Assembly (NCBI RefSeq): GCF_023806085.1
Contig: NZ_JAMSLX010000006.1
Location: forward strand, 7,501 to 71,500
Source of the DNA: Hephaestia sp. MAHUQ-44
GTDB taxonomy: Bacteria; Pseudomonadota; Alphaproteobacteria; Sphingomonadales; Sphingomonadaceae
Reading direction: 5' to 3'
Length of the DNA stretch: 64,000 bases
Part shown: piece after piece, positions 36,276 to 46,349 of the stretch
Layout: each line of letters begins with the position of its first letter
How positions within the stretch are numbered: the stretch's first letter is position 1
Notes under the pieces: generated by a model
Seen by the model: only the letters and a program-made list of their open reading frames with translations
Told to the model about the DNA's origin: nothing
Databases searched by the model: none
Program-made: the position numbers and the translations under genes

Positions 36276-38042
36276 ATGCTCGCCGACGCCCCCCCTCCGT
36301 TCGTCCTGCTCGACGACGCTGCCGATGGCGGCGCGACGCTATATCGCGCGCCCGTGAGGGTGATCGCGGCACGCCAGCTCGCCGATATTCGCCCCGCGCT
36401 GGAGGCGCTGCGCGCGGCGCGGGGCGACGGGCTGCACGCGGCGGGCTATCTCGCTTATGGCGCGGGCAGCGGGATCGAGCCGCGGATCGCGGCGGTCGGC
36501 GACGATCGCCTTTTGCTCTGGTTCGGGCTGTTCGAGCGGGCCGAGGCGATCGCGGCCGATCGGGTGGCCGGCCTGCTCCCCGATCCGGCGGCAGCGTGGT
36601 GCGCGGCGCCGCGGCCGACGATCAGCGACGCCGATTATGCGGCACGATTCGCGCGCGTGCTCGATTATATCCGCGCCGGCGATCTGTATCAGGCCAACCT
36701 CACCTTCGCTGCCGAGGTGGCGATTCTGGGCGATCCGCTGGCGCTCTATGCGCGGCTGCGCGCGCAGGCGCGGGCCCCCTATGGCGCGGTGGTGCATACC
36801 GGCGACACGTTGCTGCTGTCGCTGTCGCCCGAACTCTTCTTCCGGCTCGATGCGGGCAGGTTGCTGGCGCGGCCGATGAAGGGCACCGCGATACGCGGCG
36901 ATAGCGAGGCCGAGGATCGTGCGATCACCGAACGCCTCGCCGCCGACCCCAAGCAGCGCGCCGAAAACCTGATGATCGTCGATCTGCTGCGCAACGACCT
37001 GACCCGCGTCGCGCGGCCGGGGAGCGTCAAAGCACCACGGCTGTTCGCGGTCGAAACCTATCCGACGATCCACCAGATGGTGTCCGACGTCGCCGCCGAC
37101 CTTGCCGAGGGGCGCGACGCGGTCGACGTGATCGCGGCGCTGTTCCCGTGCGGATCGATCACCGGGGCACCCAAGATCCGCGCCAGCGAAGTGATCGCCG
37201 AGATCGAAGCGAGCCCCCGCGGCGCCTATACCGGCGCGATCGGCCGGATCGGCGCTGACGGCGACGCGATCTTCAACGTCGCGATCCGCACGCTCGACAT
37301 GGTGCCCGGCGGCGCAACCGCACGGTTGGGGCTGGGATCGGGGGTGGTCGCCGATTCGAATGCCGCCGAGGAATGGGCCGAATGCCTCGCCAAGGGCGCG
37401 TTCGTCACGGCCGGCCAGCGCCGGTTCGACCTGATCGAGACGATGGCGTTCGATCCGCACGCGGGGATCGCGCTGCTCGACCGGCATCTCGAACGATTGA
37501 AGGCAAGCGCGCAGGCATTCGGAATCACCTTCGATCGCCATGCGACACGCAACGAATTGCAGGCTGCAACCTTCCGGCTGCGCGAGGCGCGGCGTATCCG
37601 GCTGTTGCTCGCCCCCAGCGGCGCGATCGCGATCCAGATCTCGCGCCTGCCCGCCGCACCCGCCGGGCCGGTCGCGGTCGGCATCGTTCCCGCGCCGTTC
37701 GCGGCAACCGACGTGCGCTGCCGCCACAAGACCAGCGACCGCGCGGCCTATGACAGGCCACGCACCAACGCGGGCACGTTCGAAGTCGCGTTCGTCGATG
37801 CGCACGGCTTCCTCACCGAAGGCAGCTTTTCCAGCCTGTTCGTCGCGCGCGGCGACACGCTCGTCACGCCGCCGCTGGCGCGCGGGCTGCTGCCCGGCGT
37901 GCTGCGCGCCGAGCTGATCGATACCGGGCGCGCGATCGAGGGCGATCTGACCCCGGCCGACCTCGAAGGCGGCTTCTTTATCGGCAATGCGCTGCGCGGG
38001 CTCATTCCGGCGGTTGCAGTTGCGAACGAGGCAAGGCTATAG
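36276..38042 (+). CDS. pabB: Fused aminodeoxychorismate synthase component I and lyase (PabB-PabC)
   Basis: 588 residues in two domains. About 1-365 is the chorismate-binding PabB domain (YIRAGDLYQANLTF, AENLMIVDLLRNDL, LFPCGSITGAPKIRA). About 370-588 is a fold-type IV PLP lyase of the PabC kind, with the Schiff-base lysine in RHKTSDRAAYD and ending FFIGNALRGLIPA. Together the two steps turn chorismate into 4-aminobenzoate for folate; the glutaminase PabA must be encoded elsewhere. ATG 36276 is used; it is divergent from the MBL gene. Confidence 0.93.
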   Translation: MLADAPPPFVLLDDAADGGATLYRAPVRVIAARQLADIRPALEALRAARGDGLHAAGYLAYGAGSGIEPRIAAVGDDRLLLWFGLFERAEAIAADRVAGLLPDPAAAWCAAPRPTISDADYAARFARVLDYIRAGDLYQANLTFAAEVAILGDPLALYARLRAQARAPYGAVVHTGDTLLLSLSPELFFRLDAGRLLARPMKGTAIRGDSEAEDRAITERLAADPKQRAENLMIVDLLRNDLTRVARPGSVKAPRLFAVETYPTIHQMVSDVAADLAEGRDAVDVIAALFPCGSITGAPKIRASEVIAEIEASPRGAYTGAIGRIGADGDAIFNVAIRTLDMVPGGATARLGLGSGVVADSNAAEEWAECLAKGAFVTAGQRRFDLIETMAFDPHAGIALLDRHLERLKASAQAFGITFDRHATRNELQAATFRLREARRIRLLLAPSGAIAIQISRLPAAPAGPVAVGIVPAPFAATDVRCRHKTSDRAAYDRPRTNAGTFEVAFVDAHGFLTEGSFSSLFVARGDTLVTPPLARGLLPGVLRAELIDTGRAIEGDLTPADLEGGFFIGNALRGLIPAVAVANEARL

Positions 38043-39278
<1,236 letters not shown>

Positions 39279-39391
39279 TTCGAAGTCCGGCACCGGCCCG
39301 CTCCCCCCCAAAGTAATACTTTGTGGGGACCCCGTGGAGGAACGGGCCGGTACCGAACCATCCGAAAATCCGCCTTCGGCGGAATTTTCGG
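39279..39391. repeat. Family B element, copy 1 (after the aminotransferase)
   Basis: Outer arms CACCGGCCCGCTCCCCC and GGGCCGGTACCG enclose the near-perfect palindrome CCAAAGTAATACTTTG (about 39309-39325). A flanking hairpin CCGAAAAT...ATTTTCGG follows at 39362-39391. The copy is shorter than those at 43693 and 52501: the second inner hairpin is missing. The 276-bp gap 39279-39554 holds nothing else recognisable. Confidence 0.85.
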
Positions 39392-39554
39392 ATCAGACAC
39401 TCAGATGAACGGATCGCCCAGCGTGCGTTAAGCCGCCGGGCGACACACCGGTTGCCAGTATCGCGAGTCGGATTCTCCGATTCGCGATGGTCTTTGCCAC
39501 CGGCGCGTTCGCGGGCACCCGCGCGACGCAGGATGGATAGAAAAGGTAAGAACG

Positions 39555-39692
39555 ATGCGAACCATCCTGAAATCGGGCTTCCTCTGGCAGTTTCTTGGCG
39601 GGTTCGCGCTGGGCGCGGTTGGGCTGGCCGGGCTGCACCTCGCCAACCCCGCGAGCGCGCCCACCGAAGCGGCGGCCCCCGCCGCGCGCTGA
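39555..39692 (+). CDS. Small single-pass membrane protein (45 residues)
   Basis: MRTILKSGFLWQFLGGFALG begins a 45-residue frame with one hydrophobic helix (about 9-29) and an Ala/Pro-rich tail, ending TGA 39690-39692. AAAAGG lies seven bases before the ATG. Codon use resembles the neighbours. The topology and RBS support a real small protein; I do not recognise a family. Confidence 0.6.
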   Translation: MRTILKSGFLWQFLGGFALGAVGLAGLHLANPASAPTEAAAPAAR

Positions 39693-39779
39693 AGCGCGCA
39701 TAACGCCTCCGCAAATGTGCTAGAATAGGGGCTCGTCAGGCCAGCGGAGCGCCGAGTCGCGCGCCGCAGGAGGGTTCCC

Positions 39780-40439
39780 ATGCTGCGCCGCTTGATCGTG
39801 CTCGCGGGACTGGGCGGCCTCGCCGCCATCGCACTGCCGCTTGTTCCCGCCGCCGCCGAACACGCGGTGGCGATCCCTGCGCCCGCGCTCGATGTGCCAC
39901 GCACCCCACATCTCCAGACCGCGGTGCTTGCGGGCGGCTGTTTCTGGGGCATGGAAGCGGTGTTCGAACAGGTGAAAGGCGTGACCTCGGTGGTCAGCGG
40001 TTATGCCGGGGGCAGCAAGGCGACCGCGCATTATGGCGCGGTGAGCACCGAAGCGACCGGCCACGCCGAGGCGATCAGGATCATCTACGATCCCGCGCAG
40101 GTGAGCTACGGCACGTTGCTGCGCGTCTATTTCTCGGTCGCGCACGACCCCACGCAATTGAACCGCCAGGGCCCCGATCGCGGCCCGAGCTATCGCTCGG
40201 CGATCTTCGCGCAGACGCCACAGCAGCACAAGGTGGCGGCGGCCTACATCGCGCAACTGACGCGCGCGCACGCGTTCAAGGCGCCGATCGTGACGCGACT
40301 CGAGACCGGCGGCTTCTATCCGGCCGAGGCGGTTCATCAGGATTTCTTCCGCCGGAACCCGACCAACCCGTATATCGTGCGCTGGGACAAGCCCAAGGTC
40401 GCCGCCTTCCGCGCCGCGTTTCCGAAGCTGGCGGTGTAG
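39780..40439 (+). CDS. msrA: Peptide-methionine (S)-S-oxide reductase MsrA, exported
   Basis: 219 residues. A signal peptide (about 1-26, ending AAA) precedes an MsrA domain with the catalytic motif [18 protein letters not shown] (Cys near 54) and the [10 protein letters not shown] block. It reduces oxidised methionine, here in the periplasm. The ATG follows CAGGAGGG. A cytoplasmic MsrA would lack the leader. Confidence 0.94.
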   Translation: MLRRLIVLAGLGGLAAIALPLVPAAAEHAVAIPAPALDVPRTPHLQTAVLAGGCFWGMEAVFEQVKGVTSVVSGYAGGSKATAHYGAVSTEATGHAEAIRIIYDPAQVSYGTLLRVYFSVAHDPTQLNRQGPDRGPSYRSAIFAQTPQQHKVAAAYIAQLTRAHAFKAPIVTRLETGGFYPAEAVHQDFFRRNPTNPYIVRWDKPKVAAFRAAFPKLAV

Positions 40440-40519
40440 TGCTGCGCCTACGCAGCGCGCTTCACCGCCGTGGATCAAACGCCGTTGCGGGCGCGGCCAA
40501 GAAGGCCTAAATCGCCGCG

Positions 40520-40747
40520 ATGAACATCTTTCTCGTCATCCTTCTTATCGCCGCGATGATCGCGACGGTGGTCGCGCTCATCCGCGGCATTGTCGCCTTC
40601 CTCAAGACGAGTCAGGCTGACCTCGACGGCACCCAGCCGAGCCCGTCGAGCCTGAAATCGAACCGGATGATGCAGTTTCGTATCTTTTTTCAGGCGCTGG
40701 CGATCATGATCGTCGTGGTGATCCTCTTCGCCGCCGGGCGTACCTGA
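40520..40747 (+). CDS. Twin transmembrane (HIG1-like) protein
   Basis: 75 residues with two transmembrane helices (about 4-28 and 52-72) separated by a polar loop with SLKSNRMMQFRIFFQAL, the pattern of the bacterial twin-transmembrane/HIG1-like family linked to respiratory-chain context in Alphaproteobacteria. ATG 40520. It is followed by a degenerate family B repeat and the cobalamin adenosyltransferase gene. Confidence 0.85.
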   Translation: MNIFLVILLIAAMIATVVALIRGIVAFLKTSQADLDGTQPSPSSLKSNRMMQFRIFFQALAIMIVVVILFAAGRT

Positions 40748-40770
40748 GCGTTTTTGGCAGGTATACCGCA

Positions 40771-40830
40771 CCGGCCCGCTCCCCCACCCGGCCACAAGAT
40801 GGCAGGGGTGGCCAGGCGGCAGCGCGGGCC
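40771..40830. repeat. Degenerate family B element
   Basis: The left arm CACCGGCCCGCTCCCCCACC is identical to family B, but the core is replaced by GGCCAC...GTGGCC (40790-40813), and the right arm is reduced to AGCGCGGGCC. It lies directly behind the twin-TM gene. Confidence 0.6.
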
Positions 40831-40849
40831 ACTACAGTAGCGAAAAGGG

Positions 40850-41425
40850 GTGGTCGCACTGGTCAAGCTCAACAAGATTTACACGCGCAAGGGCGATGAC
40901 GGGACCACGGGGCTGGTCGATGGCTCGCGCCGCGCCAAGAACGATCCGCGCATGATCGCGATCGGCGATGTCGACGAAACCAACAGCGCGATCGGCGTTG
41001 CGATCGTGGCGATGGCCGACAGCGCGCCGGATCTCGTCGCGGGGCTGATCCGTATCCAGAGCGACCTGTTCGACCTCGGTGCCGATCTCGCCACGCCGGG
41101 CGAGGATTTTACACCGTCGGAAATGGTCTTGCGGATCATCCCCTCGCAAGTCGCGCGGCTCGAGACCGAGATCGATGCGATGAACGGTGCGCTCGCGCCG
41201 CTGACCAGTTTCATCCTGCCCGGCGGCACCGCCGCGGCGGCCGCGCTCCACGTCGCGCGCGCGACCACGCGCCGGGCCGAACGCGCCGCGGTGACGGCGA
41301 TGCCGATCAACCCGCAGGCGCTCGCCTATCTCAACCGGCTGTCCGACTGGCTGTTCGTCGCGGCGCGGGTGATGAACAAAGCGGGCACCGAGGACGTTCT
41401 CTGGCAACCCGGCGCGACGCGCTAA
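40850..41425 (+). CDS. Cob(I)yrinic acid a,c-diamide adenosyltransferase (PduO type)
   Basis: 191 residues. It transfers the adenosyl group of ATP to cob(I)alamin, making coenzyme B12. The N-terminal ATP-binding KIYTRKGDDGTTGL motif, the GDVDETNSAIG segment and the late RRAERAAV...LNRLSDWLFVAAR block are diagnostic. The start is unclear: GTG 40850 abuts the GGGG, while a rare CTG at 40859 would give the family-typical MVKLNKIYTR with good spacing. The gene usually neighbours acyl-CoA metabolism genes. Confidence 0.92.
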   Translation: MVALVKLNKIYTRKGDDGTTGLVDGSRRAKNDPRMIAIGDVDETNSAIGVAIVAMADSAPDLVAGLIRIQSDLFDLGADLATPGEDFTPSEMVLRIIPSQVARLETEIDAMNGALAPLTSFILPGGTAAAAALHVARATTRRAERAAVTAMPINPQALAYLNRLSDWLFVAARVMNKAGTEDVLWQPGATR

Positions 41426-41451
41426 AGCAAGGATCACCTGCTCGCGAGACG

Positions 41452-42705
41452 ATGATCGACCCAGTTCCCTCCGCCGCCCCCCCTTCGCTTGCGACCCGGT
41501 TCGCGGCGATTCGCGCGCTCAGCCGCGCGCTGGTCGGGCCGCTGTCGGATGCGGACGCCACCGTCCAGTCGATGCCCGATGCCTCGCCTGCCAAATGGCA
41601 CCTCGCGCATACCACGTGGTTTTTCGAGACCTTCGTGCTGCGCGATGGCGTGCCGGGCTATGCGCCGTACGACGCGCGCTTTCCGTTCCTGTTCAACAGC
41701 TATTACGAAGCCGAGGGGCAGCGCCATGCGCGCGACCGCCGGGGCATGGTGACCCGCCCCAGCCTCGACGAGGTGCTCGCCTATCGCACCCATGTCGATG
41801 CGGCGCTGCTCGCCGCGCTGCCGGGGCTCGGGGCCGAGGCGCGCGATCTGGTGACGCTGGGCTGCCATCACGAGCAGCAGCATCAGGAATTGCTGCTGAC
41901 CGACATCCTTCATCTGTTCAGTCGCAACCCGATCGAACCGGCGCTGTGGCCGGCGACGCGCCAGCATCCGGTGCCGATGCCGGACGCGATCCGCTGGATC
42001 GACGGCGCCCAGGGCGTGGTTGAGATCGGGCATGACGGCGACGGGTTCGCCTTCGACTGCGAGGGACCGCGCCATAAAGCCTTGCTCCACCCCCATGCGC
42101 TTGCCGACCGCACGATCACCAACGGCGAGTGGCGCGCGTTCATCGCCGACGGTGGCTATGCCGAGCCACGCCACTGGCTGTCCGACGGCTGGGCATGGGT
42201 GCAGCGCGACGCGATCACCGCACCGCTTTATTGGGAACGACACGGCGACGGCTGGACGCGCTTCGGGCTCGACGGGCGGCACCCCATCGACCCCGCCGCG
42301 CCGGTGACGCATGTCAGCTTCTACGAGGCCGATGCCTATGCAAGCTGGGCCGGTGCGCGATTGCCGACCGAGGCCGAATGGGAGGCCGCCGCCGGAGGGC
42401 ATGATCCGGCAAGCGGCAACCAACTCGATACCGTCGGGCCGGTCGCACCGCGCGCCGGGGCCGCACCCGGCTTTTTCGGTGACGTCTGGGAATGGACCGG
42501 CAGCGCCTATCGCCCCTATCCCGGCTTTCGCCCCGCGCCGGGCGCGGTCGGCGAATATAACGGCAAGTTCATGAGCGGGCAGTTCGTGCTCAAGGGCGGC
42601 TCATGCGCGACCCCGCGCGGACACGTCCGCGCGAGCTATCGCAACTTCTTCTATCCGCATCAGCGCTGGCAATTCACCGGGGTGCGGCTGGCCAAGGACC
42701 TTTGA
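41452..42705 (+). CDS. egtB: Ergothioneine sulfoxide synthase EgtB
   Basis: A 417-residue non-haem iron enzyme. The N-terminal DinB-like domain supplies three iron ligands, His50 (KWHLAHTTWFFE), His140 and His144 (HHEQQHQE). The C-terminal formylglycine-generating-enzyme-like domain runs from about 180 to the end (WSDGWAWVQRD, EAEWEAAAG, GDVWEWTGSAY). It joins a sulfur donor to trimethylhistidine (hercynine), made by the next gene. Overlap with egtD is TTGA. Confidence 0.93.
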   Translation: MIDPVPSAAPPSLATRFAAIRALSRALVGPLSDADATVQSMPDASPAKWHLAHTTWFFETFVLRDGVPGYAPYDARFPFLFNSYYEAEGQRHARDRRGMVTRPSLDEVLAYRTHVDAALLAALPGLGAEARDLVTLGCHHEQQHQELLLTDILHLFSRNPIEPALWPATRQHPVPMPDAIRWIDGAQGVVEIGHDGDGFAFDCEGPRHKALLHPHALADRTITNGEWRAFIADGGYAEPRHWLSDGWAWVQRDAITAPLYWERHGDGWTRFGLDGRHPIDPAAPVTHVSFYEADAYASWAGARLPTEAEWEAAAGGHDPASGNQLDTVGPVAPRAGAAPGFFGDVWEWTGSAYRPYPGFRPAPGAVGEYNGKFMSGQFVLKGGSCATPRGHVRASYRNFFYPHQRWQFTGVRLAKDL

Positions 42706-43682
42706 CGGAGCAACGCACGATCGCGGACCACGAGACGATTGCAGCCGATCCGGCGTTCCGCGCCGATGTGCTCGCGGGGCTGGCGGCGCCGCAGCGCGCG
42801 GTGCCGGCGCGCTGGCTGTACGACCGGCGCGGCTCGGAATTGTTCGAGGCGATCACCGACCTGCCCGAATATTATCCGACCCGCACCGAAACGGGCATTC
42901 TCACCGCGAGCGGGCCCGACATTGCCGCCAAAGTGGGGCCGGGCCGCGCGGTGGTCGAGTTCGGATCGGGATCGTCGGCCAAGACCCCGCTGCTGCTGCG
43001 CGCGATCGCGCCCGCGGCCTATGTGCCGATCGACATTTCGGGCGATTTCCTGCGCGATTCGGCAGCCACGCTCGCGAAGGAATTCCCTGCGGTGCCGGTG
43101 ATCCCGGTCGAGGCCGATTTCATGGAGCCGATCACGCTGCCGCGCGCGATCCGCGCCCTGCCCAAGCTCGGCTTCTTTCCCGGCTCGACGATCGGCAACC
43201 TCGTGCCGCGCACCTCGGTCGATCTGTTGCGCGCGATGCGCGAATCGCTTGGCGACGACGCGTTGCTGCTGATCGGGATGGATCGGGTGAAAGGCGAGGA
43301 CGTGCTGGTGCCCGCCTATGACGACGCGGCCGGGATCACCGCGGCGTTCAACCTCAATTTGCTCGACCGGATCAACCGCGAGCTTGGGGGCACGATTCCG
43401 GTCGATGCCTTCCGCCACCGTGCGATCTGGAACGAGACGCTGACCCGGATCGAGATGCACCTCGAGGCGACGCGCGACGTCAATTTCACGATCGACGGGC
43501 ATGATTTCGCGATGACGGCAGGCGAGACGATCCACACCGAGAACAGCCACAAATACGGCCCCCGCGACGCACGGATGCTGCTGCTCGCGGGTGAATGGAC
43601 CCCGGTGGCCGAATGGACCGACGCCGACGATCGCTTCGCATTGCTGCTCGCCGAGGCGCGGCCCCGCAGGAAAGCGCCTTAG
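42702..43682 (+). CDS. egtD: L-histidine N-alpha-methyltransferase EgtD
   Basis: A 326-residue SAM methyltransferase that makes hercynine from histidine, the first step to ergothioneine. The SAM loop VVEFGSGSSAKTP is near residue 85, with the family motifs LYDRRGSELFEAI, FFPGSTIGN and IHTENSHKY. The start is TTG 42702, overlapping the egtB stop; no ATG gives a full N-terminus. EgtC and EgtE are not nearby, so other enzymes must complete the pathway. Confidence 0.92.
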   Translation: MTEQRTIADHETIAADPAFRADVLAGLAAPQRAVPARWLYDRRGSELFEAITDLPEYYPTRTETGILTASGPDIAAKVGPGRAVVEFGSGSSAKTPLLLRAIAPAAYVPIDISGDFLRDSAATLAKEFPAVPVIPVEADFMEPITLPRAIRALPKLGFFPGSTIGNLVPRTSVDLLRAMRESLGDDALLLIGMDRVKGEDVLVPAYDDAAGITAAFNLNLLDRINRELGGTIPVDAFRHRAIWNETLTRIEMHLEATRDVNFTIDGHDFAMTAGETIHTENSHKYGPRDARMLLLAGEWTPVAEWTDADDRFALLLAEARPRRKAP

Positions 43683-43692
43683 GGCGCGTTTG

Positions 43693-43869
43693 GCAATGCG
43701 CCTTCCGGCGCATTGCGGCGGCACCGGCCCGCTCCCCCACGGGGTCCCCACAAAGTAATACTTTGTGGGGTAACACCCCCACCCCACCTCCCAACGGCAG
43801 TATACTGAATGGGAGGTGGGGTGGGGGAGCGGGCCGGTGCCGCCTCGGAAATCGCTCTTCCGCGATTTC
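43693..43869. repeat. Family B element, fullest copy (convergent gap egtD/DUF1176)
   Basis: Order: hairpin GCAATGCGCC/GGCGCATTGC; outer arm GCACCGGCCCGCTCCCCCA; palindrome CACAAAGTAATACTTTGTG; second hairpin CCCACCTCCCA/TGGGAGGTGGG around TATACTGAA; outer arm GTGGGGGAGCGGGCCGGTGC; hairpin GAAATCGC/GCGATTTC. The element fills nearly all of the 199-bp convergent gap. Confidence 0.9.
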
Positions 43870-43881
43870 TCAAACAGACTC

Positions 43882-44997
43882 CTACCGCCGCACCACCTGC
43901 GTACGCCAGGTCGTCAGCAAATTGGGGTTGCCGCGACATTCGCCCATCGCCGCTTCCTGCGCGAGGCGGAACATGCGGCCATCCCAGACGAAATCCTGTT
44001 CGACCCCGCAATCACCCAGACCACGCCCTCTGGCGTAGCTCGACACCACGCCGCCCGAGACGCTGGGGTTGACGACCTCGGGCAGGTCGGCGGGCGCATC
44101 GGTTTCCGAAAAACCCGAGGCGGCATCGATCCGGGCGGGGGCAGGCTTGCCGTCCTTGAGCACGAACATGACCGAGCTGAAATTATAGGCGCCGCGGCTG
44201 CACGGCACGAGCACCAGCGTCGCGCCGTCGCCGAGCGGGTGCGCTTCGGGTTCGATATCGGCGACCAGCGTACCGTCGCAGCCCGCGCGCTGTTTCAGGT
44301 CGGCCGCCATCGTCGCGCCGATCTGCGCACTGCCGGTGGCGACGGGCGGCGCGACGATCACCGGCAGCGCAGGCGCCGCGGGCACCGCGCTCGCGGGCTG
44401 GTTGCCCTTGGCGACGATCGCGGTGACGGTGCCCGCGCGATGCTGCTCGGCATCGATATAGCGCAAACTCGCCGACGCCCCCGCGAGCGAGAGCGTGGCG
44501 AGCACCGCACCGTGCGAATCGCGCACCGTGAGTTGCTTGCCGTTGGCCAGCGCATAAGCGATCGCGGTGGCGGCATTGCCGGTCACGATCGTGCTGCCGT
44601 CTTTCACCGCCGGGAACGCATCGCCCACCGGGGTATTATCGACCACGAGCCTGGCCGGGATCACGCCATCCTGATTGACCATGAGCGCGACCGCGATCGT
44701 GCCGTCGGGCCCGGCCTCGCGGGTCAGCGCGAGGTTGACCGCGTAGAAATCGCCATCCTCGGGCGAGAGCGAGGCCATCGAGCATTCGCCGCCATTGTCG
44801 CACGCGACCGTCCAGTCGGCGAAGGTGCGCGGCGCGGCGGGACGCGGTGGGGCGTGGCTATCGGGCGCATCGGCGGGCGACGGCGCGGCGGCGGCGCCGG
44901 TGTCGGCCTTGGCCGTCGGCATGGCCTCGTTGCCGGGCGTGGAACCCGAACAGGCGGCGAGAGCGGACAGGAGAGCAAGCGCGGCGATCGATTTCAT
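43882..44997 (-). CDS. DUF1176 domain-containing lipoprotein
   Basis: 371 residues. A lipoprotein signal (LSALAACSG, Cys near 16) and a disordered Ala/Pro linker precede the DUF1176 domain, which has paired beta halves with conserved cysteines ([14 protein letters not shown] near 64, then [31 protein letters not shown]). The cysteines suggest disulfides in the periplasm. Function unknown. Divergent from the 3-hydroxybutyryl-CoA dehydrogenase gene. Confidence 0.87.
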   Translation of the reverse strand: MKSIAALALLSALAACSGSTPGNEAMPTAKADTGAAAAPSPADAPDSHAPPRPAAPRTFADWTVACDNGGECSMASLSPEDGDFYAVNLALTREAGPDGTIAVALMVNQDGVIPARLVVDNTPVGDAFPAVKDGSTIVTGNAATAIAYALANGKQLTVRDSHGAVLATLSLAGASASLRYIDAEQHRAGTVTAIVAKGNQPASAVPAAPALPVIVAPPVATGSAQIGATMAADLKQRAGCDGTLVADIEPEAHPLGDGATLVLVPCSRGAYNFSSVMFVLKDGKPAPARIDAASGFSETDAPADLPEVVNPSVSGGVVSSYARGRGLGDCGVEQDFVWDGRMFRLAQEAAMGECRGNPNLLTTWRTQVVRR

Positions 44998-45010
44998 GAT
45001 CTCGTCTTAT

Positions 45011-45067
45011 CTGTTTCAGTGTCGCTGAAACAGGGGCGGCGCCGGCGCCGCTTCCACGCCAGTGGAA
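45011..45067. repeat. Collapsed family B-type element upstream of 3-HB-CoA dehydrogenase
   Basis: Hairpin CTGTTTCAG/CTGAAACAG, the 16-bp palindrome GCGGCGCCGGCGCCGC, and hairpin TTCCAC/GTGGAA. Read in reverse, the same two hairpins in the same order flank the 52501 element, but the large core has shrunk to the 16-bp palindrome. Confidence 0.7.
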
Positions 45068-45120
45068 TAAACTCTAGAGCGCCTCCAGCAGGGAAGTTTT
45101 TGGATCAGGGGAACAGCGAG

Positions 45121-45990
45121 ATGCAGGCAGTCGGCGTAATCGGCGCGGGGCAGATGGGCGCGGGGATCGCGCAGGTTTCCGCACAGGCGGGGTATCATGT
45201 GCTCCTGACCGACATCTCGAAGGACCGCGCCGAGGCGGGCAAGGCCGGGATCGCGAAGCAGCTTGGCCGGCTGGTCGAGAAGGAAAAGATCGACGCGCAG
45301 GCGCGCGACGCGACGCTCGCCCGGATCGAGCCGATCGACGGCGTCACCGGCATGTCGACCTGCGGGCTGGTGATCGAGGCGGCGACCGAGCGCGAAGAAA
45401 TCAAGCGCGCGATCTTCGCCGATGTCGGCAAGGTACTCGGGCATCAGGCGGTGCTGGCATCGAACACCTCGTCGATCCCGATCACGCGGCTCGCGCAGGC
45501 CTCGCCCGATCCCAGGCGCTTCATCGGCGTGCATTTCTTCAACCCCGTGCCGCTGATGGGGCTGATCGAGGTGATCCGCGGGCTCGCCACCGCCGACGAC
45601 ACCGTCAAGATCGTCGAGACCTATGCCGCCGCGCTCGGCAAGCGCGTCGTCCACGCCAACGACGCGCCCGGCTTCATCGTCAACCGCGTGCTGATGCCGA
45701 TGCTCAACGAAGCGTGCTTCGCGCTCGGCGAGGGCGTGGCGACGATCGCCGATATCGACGCCGCGTGCCAATTGGGGCTCAACCATCCGATGGGGCCGTT
45801 CACGCTCGCCGATTTCATCGGGCTCGACACCTGTCTGGAGATCACCAAAGTGCTGTTCCACGGCACCGGCGACCCCAAATTCCGCCCCGCGCCGCTGCTC
45901 GTCAAATATGTCGAGGCGGGCTGGTACGGCCGCAAGACCAAGCGGGGCTTCTACGATTATGCGGGCGATACCCCGGTGCCGACGCGGTGA
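45121..45990 (+). CDS. 3-hydroxybutyryl-CoA dehydrogenase
   Basis: 289 residues. It interconverts acetoacetyl-CoA and 3-hydroxybutyryl-CoA with NAD(P)H. The dinucleotide-binding [13 protein letters not shown] starts at residue 5, the catalytic His138 lies in [13 protein letters not shown], and Asn, Pro and Gly of the C-terminal domain ([27 protein letters not shown]) are intact. ATG 45121, RBS AGGGG. With the phasin gene at 54626 it suggests polyhydroxybutyrate or short-chain acyl-CoA metabolism. Confidence 0.95.
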   Translation: MQAVGVIGAGQMGAGIAQVSAQAGYHVLLTDISKDRAEAGKAGIAKQLGRLVEKEKIDAQARDATLARIEPIDGVTGMSTCGLVIEAATEREEIKRAIFADVGKVLGHQAVLASNTSSIPITRLAQASPDPRRFIGVHFFNPVPLMGLIEVIRGLATADDTVKIVETYAAALGKRVVHANDAPGFIVNRVLMPMLNEACFALGEGVATIADIDAACQLGLNHPMGPFTLADFIGLDTCLEITKVLFHGTGDPKFRPAPLLVKYVEAGWYGRKTKRGFYDYAGDTPVPTR

Positions 45991-45994
45991 GTAT

Positions 45995-46345
45995 CTAGAG
46001 CCGCAGCCCGAACCGGGGGCCGACCCACATCATCGCCGCGTAAAGCGCGATGGTGAGGACGCAGCCGGCGAGCAGCGCGATCCAGAACGGTACGCCGTGC
46101 CGCAACAAGGCCGGTATCAGCAGGAACATCGGCAACGACGGCAACACGTACCAGAAGGTTGCGGCGGCGTGCTGGGCCATGTTCTCGGCGTCGGGCCGCG
46201 CGCGCCACAGCCAGATCATGCCCAGAATCGACACCAGCGGCAGCGAGGCAATCAGGGCGCCGAACGCCGGCTGCCGTTTCGCAATTTCCGAGACGAGCGC
46301 GATGATCACGCCCGATACCAATGCCTTGACGATCAGGAACAGCAC
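45995..46345 (-). CDS. DUF3147 family membrane protein
   Basis: 116 residues with four hydrophobic helices spanning almost the full length (KALVSGVIIALVSEIAKRQP, then ASLPLVSILGMIWLW). It starts at GTG 46345, four bases after the nucleoside transporter stop, so it is probably co-transcribed. Function unknown. It converges with the dehydrogenase gene across four bases. Confidence 0.85.
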   Translation of the reverse strand: MLFLIVKALVSGVIIALVSEIAKRQPAFGALIASLPLVSILGMIWLWRARPDAENMAQHAAATFWYVLPSLPMFLLIPALLRHGVPFWIALLAGCVLTIALYAAMMWVGPRFGLRL

Positions 46346-46349
46346 GACA

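Noticed and set aside
43816-45120. Long upstream in-frame extension of the 3-hydroxybutyryl-CoA dehydrogenase gene
   Set aside because: It runs through a family B repeat and antisense to the DUF1176 gene; the true domain starts at 45121 behind its own ribosome-binding site.
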